Positions 33,447 through 45,163 of a stretch of DNA of 64,000 bases are shown here, in pieces. The notes beneath the pieces are model-generated. The model was not told the DNA's origin, did not search any database, and saw only the letters and a list, made by a program, of their open reading frames with translations. Each line of letters opens with the position of its first letter. Within the stretch, counting starts at the first letter, position 1. The stretch covers positions 107,246,904 to 107,310,903 of the forward strand of contig CM060968.1 of assembly GCA_030765045.1 (NCBI GenBank), written 5' to 3'. The stretch is from Tenodera sinensis. Lineage: Eukaryota > Arthropoda > Insecta > Mantodea > Mantidae. A program made the position numbers and the translations under genes.

Positions 33447-33889
33447 TAAAATATTTGTTGCATAATTTTGCAAAAACAGTCCACAATTGAAGTATCTGGG
33501 AAGATTCGTGAATCAAGGATCATATTTGGCTACTAGTTCAACTGATGGTCCAGTGTGTATCTTCTATGTTTTGCCAACTCTAGAAGCCCTATGCTTACTT
33601 TTATTTCTATGACTTTTTTTAATTTTTATTCAAGTGATTTGCTGTGTTGTTACTGTTGCTATGTGAGAGGTGTTTCAAGGCTGGTTCCAACCAACGAAGC
33701 ATGAACCTTAACCAAAATGAGAGACATGGGAGTGTTCACAACCAACAGCAAACCTTTCCTGCTTCCGGGAACAGGAGAGAAGACAGCCAAGATTCGACTC
33801 TGGTGTTCCCGTAATGGGCAGGGTATATTAGATCCATTTAGTGCATATTAAATATGGCTCAAGTTTAGATTAGCTTACTTGCCACTTGC
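33447..33889. other. No recognised feature
   Basis: No recognisable coding or repeat content. Confidence 0.45.
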
Positions 33890-34045
33890 CAGCCAGATTC
33901 TAAGTCCGAACTTACGTACTGCACATACGCCGACAGTAGTTTCACAATCGCCCACTAGGTTTCACTGCATGACTAGCAGACGATTTTCACATCTGCCAAC
34001 ATTGCTTTTTACACTACACTAGTTTTCGTTGCCAACACATTAAAC
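33890..34045 (+). repeat. Repeat G left module, copy 2
   Basis: Matches 25410-25560, with the same order relative to the TTA-rich core and right module. Confidence 0.8.
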
Positions 34046-34207
34046 ACAAAAAAGTCATATCGCGACTAAACATTGAGATAAAAAAAGGAGGAAACAAAAA
34101 AACATCATGAAGTTTACATTGAATTTAAACATTAACTTTGCATGCCTTGATGATTTTCTTGTGATATTGTTGATCACCCAAAGCTAGCTGAAGGTTCTCA
34201 GGAACCT

Positions 34208-34625
34208 GATGATGATGATGATGATGATGATTATTATTATTATTATTACATTTATATTATATATATTATTTATATATAATACTATATATTATACTTATAT
34301 TTATTATACTTATATTATAATATATTAATATTATTATATTTTTATTATGTTTATTATTTATTGTTCATTTTTTCTTTATTTTATTTTATCTTTTACCTTT
34401 ATCTTTTTTTGTTTATTAATTTTCTTTTATATTATTTTATTATTTAATATTATTATATTTATTATATTATTATATTTTTATTATGTTTACTATTTATCGT
34501 TCATTTTTTGCTTATTTATTTTATTTTATGTTATTATTATTTTATTATATTATTTAATGTTATTATATTTATTATATATATTACATATATATTATATTTA
34601 ATATTATTATTAAATAATAATGCTA
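34208..34625 (+). repeat. (GAT)n and TTA-rich simple sequence
   Basis: A GAT trinucleotide run (34208-34232) passes into nearly pure T/A sequence. Open frames here are artefacts of composition. Confidence 0.9.
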
Positions 34626-34975
34626 CACAGGGTGTAGCACGGCATCACATTCCCTGCATAGCATTCAAGTCCTCAGCAGGCCCTCGTCGTACCTGAACTG
34701 CATGCATGACTCCTCATTAAAGCACAGACTAATATACTGATAAAGCGATCCATTGCACTAGTTGCTTCTAAGAAGGTCAGCAGCATACTGCCGACTCCCG
34801 CAAAAACATTCAAATTTACTATTGGCAACAAACTCCTAGGGACATTGTGTTGTTGGCAGCGCTGTATTAACACAGCAACTTCGGCAACTTTCATGACCAT
34901 TCGTACACACTGCCGAGTGGGACTTTGCCGAAATTCTGACCAAGTGGTCGCGTAAGCTAATCTGAACAATATCCT
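34626..34975 (+). repeat. Repeat G right module, copy 2
   Basis: Parallels 26345-26703, from GGGTGTAGCACGGCATC through GGGACATT and GGACTTTGCCGAAATTCTGA. The reversed end reads GGATATTGTTCAGATTAGC, matching the left TIR of copy 1 (GGATATTGTTTAGGAAAGC). The equivalent left TIR of this copy was not found. Confidence 0.75.
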
Positions 34976-35560
34976 TAAATACTTCTTCCTTCAATGTAGA
35001 AATTCTTAAAGGTGACTGTGACGTAAATGGATGTCACAATTCTGGGAAAATCAAGCCGGAAAGAATTTTATATAATAGTAAAGAACAACAAATAGTTTTA
35101 ATGAATTTCTTGAAATCTGAAATAAGAACTGATGCTTCCTGTTTTCTTGGAATTGGAAACATGCAATAGCTTCGCATTTAGATCTTCACTTTATCAAAAA
35201 TTGACTTTGGTTAACCTGTTCTTATGTTGGCCGAATTGGAGAGCAGGTTAAAATTTTTTCATCAAAAGAAAAGACATCCCAATGCCCAATATTCACTATC
35301 TATTCCCATTGCTGTTAGTGGGCTGCTGGGAACTACAATGTTCATGCTATTCGCATTGTTATCGTGACTGGGTGGTTGTAAACCAGCTTCTAAAGCTTAT
35401 TGGTCTGAGAGAGAAAATGTAATATTTTCAAGCCAATTTGTTTTATTCTTTAACATACTCACCTTTCAGTTCTACATACTTGGTGCCATGTTCAGCGTAA
35501 CATGTACTACTAGGCACAAATTTGTGTTATCCCCTTGCTTCTCCATTTATTGCTAGTGTC
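34976..35560. other. No recognised feature
   Basis: No recognisable coding or repeat content. Confidence 0.45.
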
Positions 35561-35564
35561 TAGA

Positions 35565-36325
35565 GCAGGCGTGTCAATAAGTGTCTTCCAGGAGCCACCT
35601 CCCCATCTCAGTTGTGTACCTCCCTCCATGCCAGCAGACTACATGGTGCAGTTCAAACTAGTAAATAGTCTCTTTACTCAACTTACCTTGGTAAACAGTA
35701 TTTGTTGGGGATTCAGAATAACTAAGTGTGCATTTCATCTATAATGGGAAGATCAATTTTGTACTTTGCATAATGAAAAACCATTTTGTTTAATTTGTGG
35801 TTATTCATCATGCCATATATCTCATTTTAATATTAGACAGTATTTTAACAAAAAACATACCAATGAATATGGCAAGATCATTATATTAGTATGTTTATAT
35901 ATTTTCTTAAAACTTAGAGTAATTATTATTATTGTGACATAATCATCACTCTGTACATTAATTAATATTTTTAGGGTGAAAAATCATACTACTCATCCTA
36001 TCACATTTTTCAACATTATAATTAATTTTATTGTCATGTAGGACACATTTGACAACAGAGGGTTGAGGAATTGAAATTCCGGTTCTCCAACAGACTCAGT
36101 AAAAAACACACCATTACAAACTTCCAACAATCTGTCAGGGCCAGTTGCCGTATATCAAAATTTAATGATGTGAAAAGCAGATCTAGGTCTAGATTAATAG
36201 ATATGAAGTTAGTTCATGTTCTACGGCTAAGTTGCTCAGCTTTGAAACATGATTTAAATAAACTGATAATGAGGAAACACTGCTGTTATCTAGAACTGCA
36301 CGATTTAAGATATCTGCACAAATGA
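35565..36325 (+). pseudogene. hAT-family transposase relic, middle deleted
   Basis: Segment 35745-35876 reads as a BED-like zinc finger, WEDQFCTLHNEKPFCLICGY followed by SSCHISHFNIRQYFNKKHT. The CxxC pair and last His are kept, but the expected first His is Gln. Segment 36170-36300 reads SRLIDMKLVHVLRLSCSALK with HDLNKLIMRKHCC, resembling the C-terminal hAT dimerisation tail of ZBED5/SCAND3/GTF2IRD2-type proteins. The catalytic core between them (usually more than 1 kb) is absent. A CAGGCGTGTC sequence at about 35567 could be the left terminus. Confidence 0.6.
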
Positions 36326-36654
36326 GGCTCACTTTTACTATTACAATGTTCTATGCATTTTTACGGGCAAATAATGGTCTTATGAGGGTGAATCTAGAGC
36401 TCCAACTTGAACATCCTGTGTTCCGCAATGTTGTGGGGGAGCACTTGCCACCCTCCCTCTTTTCCTTATTGAAATGTCTGGTAGAGTGAACATCCACAAT
36501 CCTGACAATCTAAGCCAGATTTGAAGTGGCATGGATCCATAGATTAGCAATATAGTGTGTTTCAAAAGAGACTTTACAACTTTGTCAACTCAGTTATTGG
36601 TTCATTTTACTTACAGACATGATTTTGGTATCATCTTGACTGACAGTATATCAA
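36326..36654. other. No recognised feature
   Basis: Nothing recognised on either strand. Confidence 0.4.
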
Positions 36655-36990
36655 GCTTTACATAATTGTTGAATGTGGCCTCCATCGGTCATGGAGCTCA
36701 CACCCCATTTGAAATTGATTTCTTGCCAAACTCACTGCAGCATGTCAGACGTGACTCGTTCAATTGTAATGCATATTCTACGTCCGAGTTCTGGTAGAGA
36801 AGCCGGTAAGAGTGGAACAAACACTGTATCCTTGATGAATCTCCACAAGAAAAAGTCAGAGAGGTGTGGGGGACTTACAATTGGCGCACCTCGGCCAATC
36901 CATTTATCTGGAAAGCGTACATTCAAAAACTCCTAGAGAGGTAGTGTGGCAGTGTGCCATCTTGCATAAATAGTAGGCCTACTGGGAGGA
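36655..36990 (-). pseudogene. Mariner-type transposase C-terminal relic
   Basis: On the minus strand 36732-36926 encodes NVRFPDKWIGRGAPIVSPPH, then LSDFFLWRFIKDTV, then ERVTSDMLQ. After a stop it continues VWQEINFKWGVSSMTDGGHI. The SPDLTPLDFFLWG-----V pattern holds the last catalytic acid in this arthropod family; here it reads SPPHLSDFFLW, with part of the motif lost. It is clearly inactive. Confidence 0.75.
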
Positions 36991-37699
36991 TCTTTACTTT
37001 ACTTTGTATGAAAATTACATAGCTGTTGTCACTGACTTCAACTAAAACACAAACGAGCACACTTGGGCCTGGTAAAGGCAGCCATCTTTGCTACTAGTGC
37101 TTGTGGTGGTGCAATTCTGTACTAGCATACCATGCGAGTCAGAACTTTATCTATTGTCAGTCAAGATGACACCAAAACCATGCCTGTAAGTGAAGTGAAT
37201 AAATAACTATGAGTTGTCGAAGTTGTAAAGTGCTTTTTGAAACATGCTGTATAATAATGTTGTAAACTTTCAACTTGTAGTCACTTCCTTCAGCTTCAGC
37301 TTCCTTCGGCTGTTAGGTATGACATTTCATTGTGACTTGAAGAATAGCAAGTATGAGTGCATTTGAAGTATACAGATAATTTCAAATATGTATTTCTTCC
37401 ATTTTTTAAGGTAGTGCAATGGCACGAAGACAACACTACCCCTAGAGCTGCCCCTGCTTTGTATCCACTCTTCAAGATGCTGGCCATGAAAATGCTAACT
37501 TATATAATCGAATGTTCTGCTATAATGTATAGTTTCTGCAGAAAGTTTGAAAGCTTTGCTGCTTTTTATCTTTAACTTTTTCGTTTTACCATTTACATAA
37601 AATATATGTATAAAATATAATAAGTAGAAGAGCTGTATTCCACACAAAAATGAAAGAAAAAGAGTCCTTCAAGGATGCAAGGATGTTACTATATCCATT
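36991..37699. other. No recognised feature
   Basis: Nothing recognised on either strand. Confidence 0.4.
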
Positions 37700-38080
37700 G
37701 AACAATTTTTGTTTGTATTTTCTGAAAAAGATCATGAATATATTTTAGATGTTAGTAGATAAATAAAATCTTGAATTTTCTGTAAAGTATTCTGGTTCTT
37801 AATTAATTTGGTATACTGTTGTATAGCTGGTAAACCATAAGTGATAGACAAACACTTACTCCACAAAACATGTAGATTTTTAACACTCATAATGTAAATC
37901 AAATATATATTTTGTTGCAATTTGTTTTTGGTGATCATGTAAAACGGAATTTTAAAACTAGCATATTGTGAACCACATTTAAAGATTTGATTATCATTTC
38001 ACTCTTGTGTCATTCTTGTCCGTATAAAGAATAATTTGTAGATGAGTGGGTAGAGAAATTCATGTGAATGTAACACATTA
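37700..38080. repeat. Dispersed repeat family E, degenerate copy
   Basis: Landmarks are TCTTGAATTTTCTGTA, CTGGTAAACCATAAGTGATAG, ACATGTAGATTTT and, at 38045-38080, GTAGAGAAATTCATGTGAAT. Confidence 0.6.
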
Positions 38081-38420
38081 CAGGCTTGACTCTGGACGTC
38101 ATAATCTATGTCAGATAGCATCCAGCATGCTCTAAATGTTCACATAACACAGCTGAGAAACTATAGCTGATGCAAAATTTAATTGCAGGTGGCTCAATAC
38201 AGCATCTAATCATTGACTTGCCACACCTTGTATGTTGTATAGTTAAATACACAGTGACATCATGCTGTTAAGATAGTGATATAAATTTCATTTGCATCTA
38301 CAAAATATATTTGCAAAACAGGAAAGAGAATAGCAATAGTCAGCTATCAACTACCATAAAATTTTGCATCTACTATAGTGTAGCAGTCCCTGTAATGATA
38401 GAATGCTTTTGAGATTATTC

Positions 38421-39104
38421 CAGAGCGGGGCCTCTCAAAGCTTAAAATCACACTGGGTACAATCCAACATGCAGAAGTTCCTTGCACTGTGCATCATGGC
38501 GACCCAGTTAAGGTCATCTCAACTCACACACTGCAGAGCGAAGAAGTGTGTGTTTATAAGTTGCTTATCAGTGATATAGATATGTAGAACACAACTAATG
38601 GAGCAATGTGTTCCAAAGTCCATTTAAATCAGAATGCAAAGTTTCTTATGTTTTTGAAAGTTGTCACGATAGAGGCTAAATACTCATCTGCGGTACAATA
38701 ATTACATATATAAGAAAATCGCCTGCTGAAAGACTATAACAGAGTACATGCAGAAACATGTGGTAAAATCATAGGGGACACTAGAGAAGAAGCATTGAAG
38801 AGGTGGTTATATCTTACAGAAAAGCATTCTTTATCCAAAAATGAGGTATGTACCAGTGCTTTCTAGATTATTAAAACAAAAGACCAGATTCGGTAATAAC
38901 AAAATTAACCAGCTTAACATTGCGCACCGCACATGAACATTATGCAGTGATAAAGAAACTGGTGAAAGTTAGGAAGGTGGAGACGGTAAACTGGGCAAGA
39001 AAAGTATAAGGAAAGAACGAGTGGAAGTTTGCACTGAGGTCAACTTTTCGTAGTCAGACTTTGCACTGTGAAATGCATTGGTGGATACACTCTGAGAGGC
39101 TCTG
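38421..39104. mobile_element. Possible TIR element, decayed
   Basis: The left CAGAGCGGGGCCTCTCAAAG and reversed right CAGAGCCTCTCAGAG are loosely complementary and both lie at the ends of a block unlike its surroundings. No target duplication is convincing. Confidence 0.3.
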
Positions 39105-39280
39105 TTCTAAAGTGTTTAATTTTTTTAACTGGTTTTTCACATAATGCTGGGTCTTTGTATTTGTCTATAAATGTTGTTTTAGTGAGTGACTAAGGCTTAT
39201 TAAGTGGTATTTAGTTTTTAATGTTGCATTGCTAGGCAATGTTACTTGTACTTCAGTTTATATGCATTAATTAGAGCTTC

Positions 39281-39830
39281 TTGGATTACAAGATGTGTAA
39301 TATCTACAAAATTGTTCGAGCTTTTGGCCATATTAAACTCCATGGCCTTCATCGGGAACTGCATAAGAAGTAAACTGCCATCTCAAAATCATGGCCTTCT
39401 TTTAAGTATTCCTGTCCAAGCTGTGCTCAGTCGTAGGCTGTTGTCCCTATTAAAATTATTTCTCTAATTTAATTTCAATTGCCTCTTTTATGAGTCTTTT
39501 CGTAATGTTGGTTACTGCGGTGCAAAACTGCAACCTCATCAGATAAAACTCTGTGATAATGATTGAGGCTATGCTGTTATTTTTCTAATTGTAGTAGTTG
39601 TAGATTGCATTTGTATTCCTTACATTTCTCTTCAATTGTACAGCCTGTTTTCCACATTGGCAAAGAATTTTGTAATTTACAAGGAATACTTAAAAGAAGG
39701 CCATGATTTTAAAATGGCCATTTATTTATTAATCATTTTCTGATGGTCATGTAGTTTAATATGGCCAAAAGCTTAAACAATTTTATAGATATTATATGAC
39801 TGGTAACCCAAGAAGCTCTTATTAATGTCT
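39281..39830 (-). mobile_element. Penelope-like element fragment with inverted terminal repeats
   Basis: On the minus strand the centre (39420-39680) encodes a decayed GIY-YIG endonuclease tail. CQCGKQAVQLKRNVRNTNAI is followed, after frameshifts, by KRLIKEAIEIKLE and NNFNRDNSLRLSTAWTGILK, the signature end of Penelope ORFs. The arms 39281-39412 (reversed) and 39685-39830 (forward) are copies of one terminal repeat: GAAGGCCATGATTTT, TGGCCATTTAYTT, TTTAATATGGCCAAAAGCT and CAATTTTRTAGATATTA. The CTGATGA/GAAA core in these arms is mutated. Confidence 0.85.
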
Positions 39831-39859
39831 AGTATGTTGAGTCTGTGATTTTATACTCT

Positions 39860-40640
39860 GTGCATGAATGTTAGCTCTTTCGGGCTAGTTAGAAGAATGT
39901 TTTGTAGTGTTAATGTATGCCAAGAGTTTATTACCAGTGGAGTTTGTCATTTCACAATCCCAAGTATTAGTGAGTTTATGTTATTCATATCAATGTTGCC
40001 AGGAGGGTTGTATGCAGCAATAAATGTAACTTCCAGTTGCTTCCAATTGTTTTGCTGTGGTATAAAGGCGTGATGGTATTGGACAGAATTTTGTTTAACT
40101 ATGGTTATCCCTCTGTCTCTTTTGTTTCTGTCATTTCTATATGCAGAGTAACCTGGAACTGAAAACTTGTCTAAGGATCCCAAATGTGTTTCATTAAGTA
40201 GTGCTATTTGTATTGATTTCTTCTTCTTTACCTTTTATCCTCCCCTTATGTATGACTTACAGCCCCTAGGAATCACAAACCTGTGCCTAGGGTCAGATGC
40301 CTGTTGGAAGCAGAGGAACGCACCATGTATGACAGTGAGGAAGATGATATGAAATGCAGGCGAAATCAATGAATGGGAAGTTGATGATGGAGCAATTGGT
40401 GGAATGAGTGGTGGGAGAAATTGGAGAACACAGAGGAAACCTGCCCAGGTGCTGCTTCGACCACCATAAATACCACATGCAGGTCCCTGGGATTCGAACC
40501 CAGGCCACTTAGGTGGTAGACAAACAGTATTGATTTCCTTTGCAGAAATTCTGTTAATTTTTTACACTTATGTTGGAGGTTATTGCAGTTCCAGTATATT
40601 ACATTTATTAATGGGTTGTTACACATAATTGAAATGTGAC
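39860..40640 (-). pseudogene. LINE (jockey-like) AP-endonuclease relic, split by a SINE
   Basis: On the minus strand the start reads INVIYWNCNNLQHKCKKLTE (about 40600-40540), the N-terminal endonuclease block with WN and an Asn. After SINE B (40221-40527) it resumes as GSLDKFSVPGYSAYRNDRN, then RDRGITIVK, then QLEVTFIAAYNPPGNIDMNN. This corresponds to the PGY---R-DR--RGGG--I and AYKPPG motifs. The catalytic Glu block is where the SINE sits. Downstream RT was not found in place. Confidence 0.8.
40221..40527 (-). repeat. SINE B with TSD, inserted in LINE relic
   Basis: The tRNA-like head (minus strand from 40527: GTGGCCTGGGTTCGAATCCC) and the family body end in a GAA-rich tail. The 10-bp flanks TATTGATTTC (40211-40220 and 40528-40537) are the TSD. 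Confidence 0.9.
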
Positions 40641-42890
40641 AGAATTCCTAGAAATCTTGTGAGAGAGTTAAAAGTGTAGACTTGGTTGCATTTTGTCGAA
40701 GCTAAATTTTCCAGAAGCCATTTGACATAATCCTGAAAGGAACGCTAACCTATCAATATTTGGGAGTCCTAACTTTGTTAGAAACTCAGACAGTCGAAGG
40801 TCATTTTCAAGTGCATCTGATGGATGATTGACTCAACAATCAGGATACTTGATTCCTCCAGATGTGGGAGAATCTGCTGTTTCTGTGTTGTGCCGGGGAT
40901 GGTCACTTGGGGACTGTGGTTTGAGCGGATGTGATCTGCTTGTTCACAGCTACAGAAGGGCAGGGGCTGGGTGGTTTCTACCATGATGGTCCTGGCAATA
41001 TTATTGCCCTTCTACATTTAACGGCCAGTGTAAGAAAGTATTGTTTCTTAGTGCATAACCTACCTATAGAAGAGTAAAAGCCTAGTAAGTCTGCTACTGT
41101 GACACAGTCGACTGCGAGCAGTACCTACTTTACTATTAGAGATGCCTAGTTGAAGAAAAAGAGCAGATTGAGGGCCCTAAAAGCAAGACCGAGGACTTCC
41201 GTGAAATAGTTGGCTGCAGTCATGTCTTTCTAGCCTGCTAAGCTGTTAGTCTGCAGACACTGGAATGGTGGTACTACTGCTTGACTGGCATCAGGGCTGC
41301 TTACACTTTCACTTAGCAGTTAAGTGCTAAACTACTCCTGGTTGTTGAACTGACTCTGATATGTGCCTTCTTTGCATCTTCCTTAGCCTAATTCGGCTCT
41401 TCTGCACTTGCTACGTTGACTGCTCACTCTGAAGTCCCAGCACCTCAAATTATTCCTCCCAATCATACATTAGTTCGTAAGTTTTCACCTTTTGGAAAAT
41501 AATTCTTTAATAAAAAATTTTGTACATAATTTTAAAATGTGTAATGTGACAATCCATAGTGAGCAGTATCATAAACATTTTCATTTTCTTTTTATAACTG
41601 TTGCTGAGCTAACTGTAAGATATATGTACATATTGCATAATCTTTTATTGCAGCTGAGTGCCCGTATAACATGCATGTATTACATATATACTAAATATTA
41701 TTATTATTTGCAAATGCTTTGTACTTCAGCTGTGTACGGTGATGAAAATATATGATTTTAATTTTAAACTTTTTACTCTTGTGTTGGTTTATTATTTTTT
41801 AAAACCTCAAAACTACTATTTCCACAATTTCTTTCTTTTTAGAACTTTGAGTTTATTAATACCAAGCAATCAGATGAATTGGCAAGCAGATTGGCTTGTG
41901 GCTTGTATTTAGAATTTTGCAGAGTTCAAATTTTAGTGCCAGGTATCTCGACTGTTCATTTCTCATAAATTTTCCAGATCCTTAGGCAAAAATAGAGATG
42001 AACAATTCATTTTAGCTCGTGGCCTCCCCATCATAGCATTCTGAAGCACCAGGCCTTAATGGTATACCAATCAGGGCAATGGAGGTGGATGGGACTCTGG
42101 AAACATGTTCAGCAGTTGCATATTCTCCATTAATCCAGTGAATGCATTGCAGAATAATGAAATGACTAACATTCACCTATGATTAGAATAGCATCATTTA
42201 AATGCAAGAGGAATCAACAACAACCCACAAGCTAGGAGAGAAGACCATAATTCTGTTCCAAAGAAGCATTTACCAGGGTGACTAGTGTATGTTGTGATTG
42301 TGTGGGTTATTAATTCTTCTAACATCTAGGCGATGTGCTGAGGTATTCTTACCACATAGCCTATCACGACATAATCTGCAAAGAAATGCATTCACCCTGC
42401 GTAAGTGTATTCAGAGTGCAAACGGCTATTTGTTGAGAGCATTTCAGTGAATTTTGTCGCTGAATATTCAAATTAGGGATGATTCAGAAAGTAACGTTAC
42501 AAGAAATTACCAATTTTAAAAACTTAAAGGTGAAGGACAAAGTCAAAAATTTTGTGCATTCATTTAACTCTAAACTATAAAAAGATAGTTTAGTTACACA
42601 AATTTGAAACTTTGTATGAGCTCTTCTGTTGACCATGTTTCTTGCTTGGGAAGGATACATTTTATAATTTCTATGTTTGAAGTTCCATGCGTTTGCAAAA
42701 TTTTCAGGATTCACCACTTATGCACAGCATCCATACCTGCTGTAAAAGATCATGGTATATGGGACCCAAAATAGGGGGGATGGGGGGAGACAGTGAAGAG
42801 AACCTAATATGGGCTGTATCTGGGATTTGGACTTTTACAGTTTGTTAAGTGTGAACAAACCTAAATATGTAAAGTATTTAGTGGACTGAA
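40641..42890. other. Mostly unrecognised; may include LINE ORF1 remnant
   Basis: Just upstream of the endonuclease on the minus strand, a frame at 40778-40984 could be an ORF1 remnant, but no zinc knuckle or other motif supports it. The rest holds nothing recognised. Confidence 0.35.
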
Positions 42891-42894
42891 TTCT

Positions 42895-43745
42895 GGAGAA
42901 AAATGGCCATACTGTATTAAGATTGCCACCATATCACCCAGACCTAAACCCCATTGAACTAATCTGGGCAGATGCTATGCCTTTATCTGAAAGCCATGTT
43001 TTCATGGTTTGCTTCAGGGAATTTGAAGTTGGGGGCTTCATCTCTTGAGTATTATGAAATGGCACATCACACACAACTACCGAGTTTGGGGGCAAATTTG
43101 GAATAAGTTTGGTTTTTAACCATTTAATGTAGTTGGTGTCTATTTCATTATGGTAATCTCCTGATTTCTGATTTGATTTATATATGAGCAAGCCATTGGA
43201 AACAAAACTTTGTTCACCCCCAGCATGAACAATGATTAGTCTCTCGCCTTTGGAACCTGGAGGTATGAATCCTGTAGTATTGTCATCATCCTTTTGGGTT
43301 GGTGTGGCTACTGTGTATATGTTTCATCCGTGTGAATAGTAGGCCTTCCCTTTGACTTATACTTCTGTATGGTTTTCAAATAGTCTTTTCATTTAGAACG
43401 AATGTCGTGCTTTTCTGTTTTGGTCTTTTTCCATTTTAAACACAGCTCTTTCATTCTGTTTAAGGATGACTTGCTGTCCTGAAAGTTAATGCTTTCTCTT
43501 AAAATAATAAGTAATTTAGCTACTGTAGGAGCACATTTTTCCTGAACATAAAAATTTTGAACCATTCTTCTAACGACACATTTATTGAAATCATCTAGAT
43601 CCATTACTCGTTTTGGAACATTGTTTTTTGCCTGGAGTTCCTAAAGATGTGATCTGATTTTCACTTTATTTGCATTCTTGAACAATTCTTTTCACTGTTC
43701 TTTCTGACACTCGTGTGGCATCTGATATATGCTGTTGAACTTTTT
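42895..43745 (-). pseudogene. DDE (Tc1-like) transposase relic with inverted tail
   Basis: Minus strand, 5' to 3': an HTH-like segment near 43745-43640 (DATRVSERTVKRIV), then 43604-43389 (CAPTVAKLLIILRESINFQD and LNRMKELCLKWKK). Next is HTDETYTQ near 43330 with the first Asp, then 43191-42985 with DYHNEIDTNYIKWLKTKLIP, NLPPNSVVVCDVPFHNTQEM and SNSLKQTMKTWLSDKGI. The family usually has DNA-(P/S)-YH where this copy has DVPFHN. The last catalytic block, GHTVLRLPPYHPDLNPIELI, lies at 42905-42965 on the PLUS strand, so the tail is inverted. Stops and frameshifts occur throughout. Confidence 0.82.
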
Positions 43746-44182
43746 TTGAAAAAATCTGATGCAAGCAGTTCTTTGCTTTTAGCTTCTTTCTTCATGTATG
43801 CCATATGTTTGAAACAATTTCTTTACTCTGACAGTGTAACGTTTTGGACCCTAATTTTAGAACATATTGGTGGCATAATTGATTCATACTATGATCAATG
43901 TCTCACAAATTCACTATATTAACTCATCGTAAAGCTCTGTCTTCAACTGCACGCTGCACAAAAAAAGCAACTGAATTAGGAAGGACAGTGCCTCAGATGC
44001 AGGTAATATCACTACTTTCCCCCTTCCCATCCCACCTGTTGTGCATGGTTTCATTTACAGAATTATATGAACTGATGAAAGAGACAAAAGCAATGGGTTT
44101 GCCTACAGGACTTCCAGTCAAGGCCTGAGGCCAAGGATGATGGGTCTAGCTGTAAGTACTTTATGTCCCAGGTTTAATAAAA
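43746..44182. other. No recognised feature
   Basis: A 76-codon frame (43898-44128, +) has no recognisable domain. The sequence ends TAAAA, the Gypsy-B target. Confidence 0.45.
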
Positions 44183-44959
44183 TGATACCGAAATTTAGAT
44201 TTCCGATCGAATGGGCTTTTGAAAAAGACACGTTTTAATTTAATTTCCGGATGTGAGATTTGCGATAAGTGTTAAGTAATAACATAAATAGATAATAGAG
44301 CAGAAAGTGTTGTAAGGTGAGCAAGATATGAGTAAATAATAGTCGTTAAAGTTGTAGGATAAACACATTATTGGTTTGAAATTAACGAGTCATGACGTCA
44401 TACCACATAGTTTAAATACACGTTCGAAAGTCAGTTCTACAAACCTTAAGAGTCGCGCGATATATTTAATAAAATATAAAGTAAACATCGTTTAATCCTA
44501 AAAAGGTAATTATATATTCGAAATTCATAAAAGAACATGTTATAATAGAAAGGGACATTTCTAAATTGCGGGAAAAGGAAATAGCATTTTGGATACGAGG
44601 CTTTCTTGGATGACGTCATGACATTCAAATGGAGCGAACGGCTTGTTAGCGTGGGTAAGAGAGAAAGCGTCACTACTCAACGAGAGACCAGTACGGGAGG
44701 TCGCGCTGCGCGGATGTGAGTGCGATGCCTCTACAGATACAAATATTTTCGGCATAACTCCTGAAAATATTTAAAAAGGAAATAAAGGATATGAAAAGTT
44801 GTTCTTGGGTTGTCCATTACACTTACGCAAACCCGAGATAAAGAGATCTTTTGCAGAACTAGCCGGGGCGAGCTACATCGAAGGGCAACGTCACGTCACC
44901 AACGACTTCAGCTTCAAATGGCGATCCAATAACTAGGACACAACGATAATACAGCTTCA
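44183..44959 (+). repeat. Gypsy-B 5' LTR (777 bp)
   Basis: Visible control sites are two palindromic CRE/ATF-type sites TGACGTCA (44393-44400 and 44611-44618), a TTTAAATA TATA-like motif (44411), an insect-type initiator TCAGT (44431) and polyadenylation signals AATAAA (44468 and 44781). The second AATAAA is followed by a GT-rich stretch. Assignment of the U3/R/U5 borders is inferred from these sites. Confidence 0.93.
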
Positions 44960-44962
44960 AAT

Positions 44963-44982
44963 TGGCTTCCCAACGTGTGGCG
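44963..44982 (+). other. Gypsy-B primer binding site
   Basis: TGGCTTCCCAACGTGTGGC starts 3 nt after the LTR. It resembles the lysine-tRNA (Lys1,2-type) site TGGCGCCCAACGTGGGGC with an insertion and two changes. Confidence 0.65.
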
Positions 44983-45163
44983 TCGAAAGAATGGACCAAC
45001 CCCCCAAGACGACCAGATCAGCATCGAACCAGCAGACAAGAAGGTGCCCAGCGTGTCAACATCTGTGAAACGTGTAGTGAACAAGTTTAAGTGCAGTTAA
45101 AGTGAAATAGTGAAAATATTGAAAATTTTGGTGAGTAGAAAAACACATGTAAATAGCTTAGAA

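Noticed and set aside
34347..34696. Hydrophobic open frames of 84 and 62 codons
   Set aside because: Same compositional artefact in the second TTA-rich repeat.
40778..40984. 68-codon antisense frame upstream of the LINE endonuclease as ORF1
   Set aside because: Position fits, but no zinc knuckle or other ORF1 motif is visible, so it is not called.
44446..44755. Open frames antisense in the Gypsy-B LTRs (75 and 64 codons), identical at 49872-50181
   Set aside because: They are the same LTR sequence seen twice and overlap promoter and polyadenylation signals; no domain supports coding.
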